24,646 bases of DNA from a virus. Positions 20,321 to 24,646 of the stretch are shown in pieces (the first letter of the stretch is position 1; the number at the start of each line of letters is the position of its first letter). The DNA lies in IMG/VR virus record IMGVR_UViG_3300042549_002773, positions 1 to 24,646 of that record. The stretch is one strand, 5' to 3'. Below the pieces are notes generated by a model. That model had not been told where the DNA came from and made no database searches. It saw only the letters and a program-made list of their open reading frames with translations. Both the position numbers and the translations under genes were made by a program.

Positions 20321-20578
20321 TTAAAGATAATCTACTAAAGCGTTGATTGTACCAGAATTTACTGAGAATTTAATAATCTTAACACCTTTTTCTCTTGCAT
20401 CATAATTTAGAAATTTAATTTGTTCTTCTGTTGGAGTCCAATCTGGATAGTTATCTGAATTATATTGCATTGCAAATTTAAACCAGCGAGGGACAAAAGT
20501 TAATTCGAATACCTGATCATCCATTTTTCTGTTCATAATCAACGAACCATCTTTAGTTTTAAACACAATTCTTACCAC
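20321..20578 (-). CDS. small hypothetical protein, 85 aa
   Basis: I choose the GTG at 20578, which follows GGAG by six bases and gives MVRIVFKTKDGSLIMNRK. A TTG at 20590 would add four residues and destroy that SD. The middle is aromatic (FVPRWFKFAMQYN), followed by DWTPTEEQIKFLNYDAREKG. It probably binds nucleic acid or protein, but no family is recognised. It follows the 23-codon reading. Confidence 0.65.
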   Translation of the reverse strand: MVRIVFKTKDGSLIMNRKMDDQVFELTFVPRWFKFAMQYNSDNYPDWTPTEEQIKFLNYDAREKGVKIIKFSVNSGTINALVDYL

Positions 20579-20643
20579 GATATTCTCCAATTAATTAAGA
20601 TATGTTTATTGTCGTTTTCGTCAAATCCAATTACTTTTGGCAT
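20572..20643 (-). CDS. possible micro-gene, 23 aa
   Basis: ATG at 20643 forms TAATG with the upstream stop and follows AGGTGG. The reading MPKVIGFDENDNKHILINW ends RISW and its TAA lies just past the next GTG start. Coupled overlaps on both sides suggest translation, but the product is very short. Confidence 0.4.
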   Translation of the reverse strand: MPKVIGFDENDNKHILINWRISW

Positions 20644-20825
20644 TATTCCACCTCTCGTTCAATAACCTCAAAATTATGATCTTGGTAAGCCTTGTCAATA
20701 ACTTCAGAAGAATTTTCTGCAATATAGGCTTCTGCTTTTTCCATTGAATCAAATACTTTACGTAAAGTAGATTGATCATATTCATATTGATAATACTCAT
20801 TAAACATTACAACAAAAACTTTCAT
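20643..20825 (-). CDS. small protein of a repeated family, 60 aa (copy 2)
   Basis: MKVFVVMFNEYYQYEYDQST, then LRKVFDSMEKAEAYIAEN, ending FEVIEREVE. Clearly related to 19720-19914 (LRxVFDxxExAxxYI). Acidic and tyrosine-rich. ATG at 20825 after AGGAGAAAATT, first in the operon after the promoter at 20856. Confidence 0.72.
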   Translation of the reverse strand: MKVFVVMFNEYYQYEYDQSTLRKVFDSMEKAEAYIAENSSEVIDKAYQDHNFEVIEREVE

Positions 20826-20855
20826 AATTTTCTCCTGTTAATTTAAGATGTATAA

Positions 20856-20861
20856 ATTATA
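20856..20861 (-). promoter_or_regulatory. candidate promoter -10 box
   Basis: A perfect TATAAT on the minus strand directly downstream of the terminator at 20862-20896, about 30 bases before the ATG at 20825. No clear -35. Confidence 0.4.
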
Positions 20862-20896
20862 ACCCAAAAACAAGAAAAGCTCTCGAAGGAGCCTTA
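20862..20896 (-). terminator. Rho-independent terminator
   Basis: The minus strand reads AAGGCTC, 6-base loop, GAGCTTT, then TCTTGTTTTT. The 7-bp stem has one G-U pair and a long T run, starting two bases after the stop of the 54-aa gene. Confidence 0.72.
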
Positions 20897-20897
20897 A

Positions 20898-21062
20898 TTA
20901 TTCTTCATTATTTTTACCAGTTACACCATGATTGTGACACACAGCTAACAGAAGGTTGATGGACTGGATAATCATGTGTTGCTCTTGAGGATGTAACGCA
21001 TCCCATACAGGAAGTCCTACACATGAATTACGTAAATTTTCGTAGTATTTTAGAACATCCAT
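20898..21062 (-). CDS. small hypothetical protein, 54 aa
   Basis: ATG at 21062 after GGGGAGAATAAC. The reading is MDVLKYYENLRNSCVGLPVW, then DALHPQEQHMIIQSINLLLA and VCHNHGVTGKNNEE. The VWDALHPQEQ...VCHNHG pattern recurs in small phage proteins I recall, without a function. It is the last gene of its operon, followed at once by a terminator. Confidence 0.7.
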   Translation of the reverse strand: MDVLKYYENLRNSCVGLPVWDALHPQEQHMIIQSINLLLAVCHNHGVTGKNNEE

Positions 21063-21063
21063 G

Positions 21064-21252
21064 TTATTCTCCCCTTTTTAATCGCCTTTGTTCTGTGAAA
21101 TCTTTCTTCTTATCTTTCGATTTTTCATGATCTGGTTTTCCACGGTGTTCTTTGGTTTTATTCTTACTTAGCTTAGAATAGTAACTCACACCACCAAACT
21201 CAAGTTCATCATCAGTAAACCGAGCGTAACTACTTGACTTAATCTTTGACAT
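21064..21252 (-). CDS. lysine-rich hypothetical protein, 62 aa
   Basis: A basic C-terminal half (KLSKNKTKEHRGKPDHEKSK, then KKKDFTEQRRLKRGE) suggests nucleic-acid binding or a disordered tail. The N-terminus is RFTDDELEFGGVSYYSK. ATG at 21252, one base after the upstream stop. No family recognised. Confidence 0.65.
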   Translation of the reverse strand: MSKIKSSSYARFTDDELEFGGVSYYSKLSKNKTKEHRGKPDHEKSKDKKKDFTEQRRLKRGE

Positions 21253-21253
21253 A

Positions 21254-21517
21254 TTAACCTTCTAGTTCCATGTTTAGTTCTTTGACTTTATCTGCAGCTT
21301 CATCAAAAGTTAAATCAGTCTCTACTACAGAAATAAACTCACCTTTCTTATCCACAGCTACTACATTAAACAACAGGTTATCAGCGAATGATCGACGTAG
21401 AGTATAAGCGTAAATCTGTTTGTTGATAATCTTAATATCGGAGTAGTTGAAGCCTTCGGCTACTCCTACAGATTCTGTGCTTTTCTTTACAGTAGCAACT
21501 TGAGTAATGTTTTGCAT
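21254..21517 (-). CDS. small hypothetical protein, 87 aa
   Basis: An alpha-beta protein: TQVATVKKSTESVGVAEGFN, then YAYTLRRSFADNLLFNVVAV and TFDEAADKVKELNMELEG. AAAGGATTTAT precedes the ATG at 21517, and a 5-codon reading lies directly upstream. No family recognised. Confidence 0.68.
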   Translation of the reverse strand: MQNITQVATVKKSTESVGVAEGFNYSDIKIINKQIYAYTLRRSFADNLLFNVVAVDKKGEFISVVETDLTFDEAADKVKELNMELEG

Positions 21518-21526
21518 ATAAATCCT

Positions 21527-21544
21527 TTAGGTTGCGAAGCACAT
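21527..21544 (-). other. five-codon minigene (MCFAT) with strong SD
   Basis: AAGGAG lies six bases before an ATG, followed by four codons and TAA that overlaps the SD of the 87-aa gene. The sequence also forms an AGCAC/GTGCT hairpin. It could be a leader peptide, a decoy, or chance. Confidence 0.3.
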
Positions 21545-21560
21545 AAAGTGCTCCTTATGG

Positions 21561-21755
21561 TTAAAATGAATCGTTGAATGAAATCGTATCAGTGTTACTA
21601 TAGTTATCCTGTACATGACACCTGAGTTGATCTTCATCTTCAGTTGAATTGTACATCAAATAATCACAATCTATTGGTTTTTCTTTAAGTTTCTTTCTTG
21701 GCATGTAAACGACAGTTTTACTCTGGTTTGATTTGTTTTGTTGGTTTAACTGCAT
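21561..21755 (-). CDS. small hypothetical protein, 64 aa
   Basis: Hydrophilic and Asn/Gln-rich (MQLNQQNKSNQSKTVVYMPR), then KKLKEKPIDCDYLMYN and an acidic end. The ATG at 21755 forms TAATG with the 38-aa gene upstream. Probably disordered in part. No family recognised. Confidence 0.6.
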   Translation of the reverse strand: MQLNQQNKSNQSKTVVYMPRKKLKEKPIDCDYLMYNSTEDEDQLRCHVQDNYSNTDTISFNDSF

Positions 21756-21871
21756 TAATACTTCCCTACTTTAAAAATACGATAACGTTTATTATTTATC
21801 TTAAGATACAAACCTGCATATTTCCATAGCATCGGAGAGTGCCACAATAGTTTAATTGTCGGTAGATTCAT
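21755..21871 (-). CDS. small hypothetical protein, 38 aa
   Basis: The ATG at 21871 follows AAGGAG by seven bases and overlaps the end of the HU-like gene by 20 bases. The reading is MNLPTIKLLWHSPMLWKYAG, then LYLKINNKRYRIFKVGKY. It is basic and aromatic, and its stop couples to the next start (TAATG). No family recognised. Confidence 0.6.
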   Translation of the reverse strand: MNLPTIKLLWHSPMLWKYAGLYLKINNKRYRIFKVGKY

Positions 21872-22172
21872 TCTTGTTCTCCTTATTAAAAGCTTTAATC
21901 CTGTTTTGCAACGACTGAGATACCTTAAGTCTCATTGTAACACTTTCTGGTGTTTCTTTCATGATACCTTCCTTTAAGTTATAGTTCATAAAAGATTTGT
22001 TGATACTAGGCATGAAAGTACCAAAGTTATTCAATGTTACTTCATGTTTTTCTTTGACTAACTTTTCGATTACTTCCGTAAAGATTGTAAGGAAATCTTC
22101 GTATTCATACTTGTGATATGCATCACTATATTTGTTTAGTTCTTCGATTAATTGCTTCTGAGTAATTTTCAC
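21852..22172 (-). CDS. HU/IHF-like DNA-binding protein, 106 aa
   Basis: The N-terminus ITQKQLIEELNKYSD with DFLTIFTEVIEKLV gives the two-helix dimer part. VTLNNFGTFMPSINKS matches the V-L-x-NFGTF signature of HU/IHF, and VTMRLKVSQSLQNRI matches the end of the fold. It would bend or wrap phage DNA. It starts at GTG (22172), which overlaps the upstream stop (GTGA) after GGAAGTACT. The flexible beta-arm is atypical (NYNLKEGIMKETPE) and lacks the usual RNP motif. Confidence 0.68.
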   Translation of the reverse strand: MKITQKQLIEELNKYSDAYHKYEYEDFLTIFTEVIEKLVKEKHEVTLNNFGTFMPSINKSFMNYNLKEGIMKETPESVTMRLKVSQSLQNRIKAFNKENKNESTDN

Positions 22173-22336
22173 AGTACTTCCATTTCTTCGACATAATAAG
22201 ATTGACGATCATCTGTGTTGTTATCTTCCAATTTAACACGTTCAGTAATTGCGTCAAATTCTCGTTGATATAAATCAACAATAGATTCAAAATAATCACA
22301 GAAATAATAACAACTAATTAAAGCATAAACTTTCAT
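22169..22336 (-). CDS. small protein, possible third member of the repeated family, 55 aa
   Basis: The ATG at 22336 follows GGAGGG by five bases. MKVYALISCYYFCDYFESIV, then DLYQREFDAITERVK, ending YYVEEMEVL resembles the 60-64 aa family (KVFVV start, tyrosine-rich, final VE-x-EV), but more distantly. The TTG at 22378 is not needed. Overlaps the HU-like gene by four bases. Confidence 0.65.
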   Translation of the reverse strand: MKVYALISCYYFCDYFESIVDLYQREFDAITERVKLEDNNTDDRQSYYVEEMEVL

Positions 22337-22337
22337 A

Positions 22338-22475
22338 TCAACCCTCCATATCGTTAGCAGACTGATGCCATTTAGCAAACGGAATTACTACTTGTACAGC
22401 AGCATTCGGTAGTAGCATCTTAGGCCAGTCTTGGAATTTAGTATCCTTGGTTGGAACTACAATTAATTCTATCAT
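22338..22475 (-). CDS. small hypothetical protein, 45 aa
   Basis: ATG at 22475, three bases after the upstream stop. MIELIVVPTKDTKFQDWPKM, then LLPNAAVQVVIPFAKWHQSA and NDMEG. The SD is weak, but it fits exactly between two genes and its end contains the SD of the next. No family recognised. Confidence 0.58.
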   Translation of the reverse strand: MIELIVVPTKDTKFQDWPKMLLPNAAVQVVIPFAKWHQSANDMEG

Positions 22476-22477
22476 GG

Positions 22478-22672
22478 TTATTCAATAATCTTAATAATAG
22501 AAGTGCCTAGTACACCATAAGGTACAGTTGTAACTACATTATTTACATGAAATTGCAAGTAACCTTCTCCAGTCAATGCCTTGCTTACAGTGGTGTGTAA
22601 ACCATTTATAGTAGATGCAAGTTCATCAGAAGTAATAACCCCATGATCTTTTGTCGAGATTTGTAGTTTCAT
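22478..22672 (-). CDS. small hypothetical protein, 64 aa
   Basis: MKLQISTKDHGVITSDELAS, then TINGLHTTVSKALTGEGYLQ and a beta-rich end (VTTVPYGVLGTSIIKIIE). AAAGGAATTTAAA precedes the ATG at 22672. No family recognised. Confidence 0.65.
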   Translation of the reverse strand: MKLQISTKDHGVITSDELASTINGLHTTVSKALTGEGYLQFHVNNVVTTVPYGVLGTSIIKIIE

Positions 22673-22683
22673 TTTAAATTCCT

Positions 22684-22902
22684 TTAAGAGTATTCATTAT
22701 ACAATTCTAGCACTTTTTCAATGAACTTTTGCTTATGTTTGTAAATAAGCCTAAGTTCATTATAATGATTAAATGCTTCTTTACCTTTATACCATTTGGA
22801 CCAACCAAAAGTATTTTTACTTGTTTGTACGAACACATAGAAATCTGTTGGACTACCAATTACAGCATATTGAGGAAGACTCTTGTGTGATCCGTATCTC
22901 AT
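22684..22902 (-). CDS. small hypothetical protein, 72 aa
   Basis: MRYGSHKSLPQYAVIGSPTD, then FYVFVQTSKNTFGWSKWYKG, then a helical tail with many Lys and Tyr. Aromatic and basic. AAGGAGTAATTAAT precedes the ATG at 22902. No family recognised. Confidence 0.65.
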   Translation of the reverse strand: MRYGSHKSLPQYAVIGSPTDFYVFVQTSKNTFGWSKWYKGKEAFNHYNELRLIYKHKQKFIEKVLELYNEYS

Positions 22903-22907
22903 ATTAA

Positions 22908-23273
22908 TTACTCCTTACCGTGGATTTTAACTTCTTTTACTTCTTTGGTTTCACCGTCGAATACTAACTCTAGTTTATTTACTAGGTCATACCAAGAATC
23001 AGAACTTGTTTCGATTTCTTTAGGAATAGACCCAAGTGAACTGTAGACTCCATCTGTATGATTACAACTAGAATCTTGCTTATGTTCAAAGATACCAATA
23101 AACTTAGAATAATCTGGCTTTGGTTCTGGTTTAACGCGGTATTCCGCTGTAGTTTCCCACATGGGTTCATTGTGAAGACAATCGCTCCAGTCTCCAAATA
23201 CTGATTTATATTGAATAATCGCTCCATCTGCCCACAATTTGATTAGCTCTTTATGTTTATGTCCTGTTATCAT
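22908..23273 (-). CDS. phage protein with a WxxG/EYRVKP-type N-terminal module, 121 aa
   Basis: HKHKELIKLWADGAIIQYK, then GDWSDCLHNEPMWE and AEYRVKPEPKPDYSKF form a pattern seen at the start of many small phage proteins (xWADGxxIQ, Trp, EYRxKP). The C-terminal half (residues 60-121) is an alpha-beta region with no recognised family. AAAGGAACTTAAA before the ATG at 23273. Confidence 0.68.
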   Translation of the reverse strand: MITGHKHKELIKLWADGAIIQYKSVFGDWSDCLHNEPMWETTAEYRVKPEPKPDYSKFIGIFEHKQDSSCNHTDGVYSSLGSIPKEIETSSDSWYDLVNKLELVFDGETKEVKEVKIHGKE

Positions 23274-23291
23274 TTTAAGTTCCTTTATTGG

Positions 23292-23699
23292 TTAATTGAA
23301 TTGTTCAACTTCTACACCGCTTCGTACAAGATGTAGTATACCAGAATTATCCTTGTATTCGTGTTTGTAGTAAACTTTAGTTATTCCAGCATCAACAATA
23401 TCAATCGCACAATTTTTACAACATGCGTGAGTCACAAACATAATAGAACCAACAGGGCTGATTCCGGCCCTCAGAAGACCCATTAGAGCACTCTTTTCTG
23501 AATGCCTAACCGTACTAAGCGTCACGTTGTTTTCGTCTTCTAGCGGCCCGTCTATGTGTTGTGGATGTGCGTTGTAACCACAGCTAATAATTCGGTTATC
23601 CTTGACAATCACTGATCCTACTTTTAGTCGAGTACCTACAGAGCATTCAGCGAATACTTCTGCTGTTTTCATGTAGGCTTGCATGTGCTTTTCTTTCAT
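23292..23699 (-). CDS. deoxycytidylate (dCMP) deaminase-like enzyme
   Basis: 135 aa. KVGSVIVKDNRIISCGYNAHP is followed by the zinc site RHSEKSALMG (HxE) and ACCKNCAIDIVDAGI (CxxC, with Cys in place of the usual Pro), then KVYY. It likely converts dCMP to dUMP, feeding ThyX. ATG at 23699 overlaps the upstream stop (ATGA). The Pro-to-Cys change before CxxC is uncommon but need not affect zinc binding. Confidence 0.82.
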   Translation of the reverse strand: MKEKHMQAYMKTAEVFAECSVGTRLKVGSVIVKDNRIISCGYNAHPQHIDGPLEDENNVTLSTVRHSEKSALMGLLRAGISPVGSIMFVTHACCKNCAIDIVDAGITKVYYKHEYKDNSGILHLVRSGVEVEQFN

Positions 23700-23824
23700 T
23701 CAATAATCTCCGCATAAACAATCTGTACCAACCGACCAGTATAGTACATTGGCTCTACTTTATGGAATTCTAAAACATCGTTACCACCGTAATCTTTGGT
23801 GTAAAGTAACCATCCAATTTTCAT
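23696..23824 (-). CDS. small hypothetical protein, 42 aa
   Basis: ATG at 23824 after GGAGAATAAA. MKIGWLLYTKDYGGNDVLEF, then HKVEPMYYTGRLVQIVYAEI and IE. The stop couples to the deaminase start (ATGA). It looks like a complete small beta-rich protein. No family recognised. Confidence 0.68.
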   Translation of the reverse strand: MKIGWLLYTKDYGGNDVLEFHKVEPMYYTGRLVQIVYAEIIE

Positions 23825-23825
23825 T

Positions 23826-23930
23826 TTATTCTCCATTAAACGTAAGATACAGTACCACAGCGATTGTGATACCTACGGATGCTACGAACAGTAGTTTTTC
23901 TTTTAGGTATTCTTTTTGTTCTTTGTTCAT
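23826..23930 (-). CDS. small single-span membrane protein, 34 aa
   Basis: A charged N-terminus (MNKEQKEYLKEK) is followed by one hydrophobic helix (LLFVASVGITIAVVLYLTF). AAAGGTTAAT precedes the ATG at 23930, and the next gene starts one base after its TAA. Single-pass peptides of this kind are common in phage early operons; the role is unknown. Confidence 0.65.
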   Translation of the reverse strand: MNKEQKEYLKEKLLFVASVGITIAVVLYLTFNGE

Positions 23931-23939
23931 ATTAACCTT

Positions 23940-24299
23940 TCAAATATTCCATTCCGTAGGATCAACCTGTACTATACCACAATCAGTAGTGTATCGCACA
24001 TATTTAACCCCTGTTTCAACAATAGCTAACTTACAACTCAAACAAGGACAAGCGTTAGCCATTGTCCCGTCTTTATTAAACCTCTGCACCAACAAAGAAT
24101 AAACCTTTCTATTCCTACTCGCCAACAAACACGCGACTTCTGCGTGTAGAAATATTCGTAGTTCCGACAAACCAGCTTTAACCGAAAGTTCCTTTTGCCA
24201 AGGATTACTCTTAGTATACATGTTTGTACGTGTAGCTATGATATTTCCACGTTTATCAAACGATGAACAGATCAGTTCAAATTTATTACGAGCAGACAA
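23940..24299 (-). CDS. cytidine deaminase-fold protein, 119 aa
   Basis: The zinc site is complete: LHAEVACLLASR (HAE) and ANACPCLSCKLAI (PCxxC), followed by GVKYVRYTTDCG. The N-terminal NIIATRTNMYTKSNPWQ fits the substrate-side loop of small deaminases. The substrate is unclear: nucleoside, nucleotide or nucleic acid. It starts at TTG (24299), with AGAGGAAACCAACA upstream; there is no ATG nearby. It is distinct from the dCMP deaminase two genes away. Confidence 0.78.
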   Translation of the reverse strand: MSARNKFELICSSFDKRGNIIATRTNMYTKSNPWQKELSVKAGLSELRIFLHAEVACLLASRNRKVYSLLVQRFNKDGTMANACPCLSCKLAIVETGVKYVRYTTDCGIVQVDPTEWNI

Positions 24300-24329
24300 T
24301 GTTGGTTTCCTCTAGAGTTAACTTAATGA

Positions 24330-24338
24330 ATTATACCA
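24330..24338 (-). promoter_or_regulatory. candidate extended -10 promoter
   Basis: The minus strand reads TGGTATAATTC, overlapping the stop of the 95-aa gene. Same core as the boxes at 1297 and 10486. It would serve the deaminase genes. Confidence 0.5.
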
Positions 24339-24618
24339 GTCCGCGCTTAAGTTTAGCTTGAATCAAGGAAAGTTTGTTCCGTTTATTACGTGCCTTGTCT
24401 ACAAGTTTAAAGTAACGTTCAGAGATTTCATTGATATCTTTCTTATTACTTTTGCAGCTTTCAGCCACATGTTTGTAGTGTCCAATAGACCATTCAAGAG
24501 CTTCCAGTTCTGATTTCATCAGAGCAACCAAGGATTGTACTTGTGCCTTACTCAGACCTTGCTTTGGCTTGAATGTTTTGACGCGCTTTGTCATACGAGG
24601 GATATTTGTGTCGATCAT
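24331..24618 (-). CDS. hypothetical coiled-coil protein, 95 aa
   Basis: A basic N-terminus (RMTKRVKTFKPKQGLSKAQ) is followed by two long helices (LVALMKSELEALEWSIGHYK, and ISERYFKLVDKARNKRNKLS) that likely form a helical hairpin. Basic overall, so DNA binding is possible. AAAGGAAACATAA precedes the ATG at 24618. No family recognised. Confidence 0.68.
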   Translation of the reverse strand: MIDTNIPRMTKRVKTFKPKQGLSKAQVQSLVALMKSELEALEWSIGHYKHVAESCKSNKKDINEISERYFKLVDKARNKRNKLSLIQAKLKRGLV

Positions 24619-24646
24619 TTATGTTTCCTTTAAAAGTAAGACGAAT

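Noticed and set aside
22982-23227. 81-aa minus-strand frame inside the 121-aa gene
   Set aside because: Entirely within another gene, without SD or recognisable sequence; likely a shadow.
23749-24102. 117-aa open frame on the plus strand
   Set aside because: It lies antisense to two small genes and the second deaminase, has no SD in register, and its product looks like no known protein.
1-24646. CRISPR array or insertion sequence
   Set aside because: No regularly spaced repeats, terminal inverted repeats or transposase were seen.

Overview
The window looks like the early and replication region of a lytic tailed phage. It is AT-rich. Every convincing gene lies on the minus strand, so transcription runs from position 24646 towards position 1. 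Genes are packed with ATGA or TAATG stop/start overlaps and purine-rich Shine-Dalgarno (SD) sites. The replication set is T7-like: primase-helicase, family A DNA polymerase, an acidic-tailed single-strand binding protein and a 5'-3' exonuclease. T4-like extras are present (endonuclease V/DenV, an endonuclease VII-like fold, tRNAs). No structural, lysis or RNA polymerase genes are visible. The candidate promoters are of the host sigma70, extended -10 type. A gammaproteobacterial host is plausible, but nothing seen here settles it.

Layout in the direction of transcription. (1) 24618-17936: a run of small accessory genes holding two zinc deaminases, an HU-like protein, three related small proteins, a DenV-type UV glycosylase and a damaged-looking RNA ligase. 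(2) 17924-12874: primase-helicase, a terminator and promoter, a homing-endonuclease-like gene, then DNA polymerase. (3) 12833-10500: small hypothetical genes and a nucleotidyltransferase-fold protein. (4) 10479-10321: two tRNA genes, followed by a hairpin-rich leader and an HNH gene. (5) 9603-6905: SSB, small proteins, a macro-domain-like protein and the 5'-3' exonuclease. (6) 6908-2634: an HNH homing endonuclease, two diverged endonuclease VII-like paralogues bracketing a cytosine methyltransferase, a Lar-like anti-restriction protein and a frameshifted gene, then a DEDD exonuclease. (7) 2542-1: nucleotide metabolism (two MazG-like proteins, ThyX), a DUF3310-like protein and, at the edge, the start of a GIY-YIG nuclease.

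The genes form a nucleotide-supply module (deaminases, MazG, ThyX), a replisome, a recombination and repair group (exonucleases, endonuclease VII-like, DenV) and an anti-restriction group (methyltransferase, Lar-like), with several homing endonucleases inserted between core genes.

The most interesting signals are: two genes that appear to start at AUU, one of them restoring the missing zinc finger of the primase-helicase; a methyltransferase gene read in two frames over its whole length, with family-like sequence in both; a one-base frameshift in a gene at 4322-4628; and an RNA ligase that lacks its catalytic lysine and its N-terminal domain and is joined to a truncated second gene. At least eleven small genes of 23 to 55 codons were found by direct reading. 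Families are named from motif recognition and memory; no database search was run.
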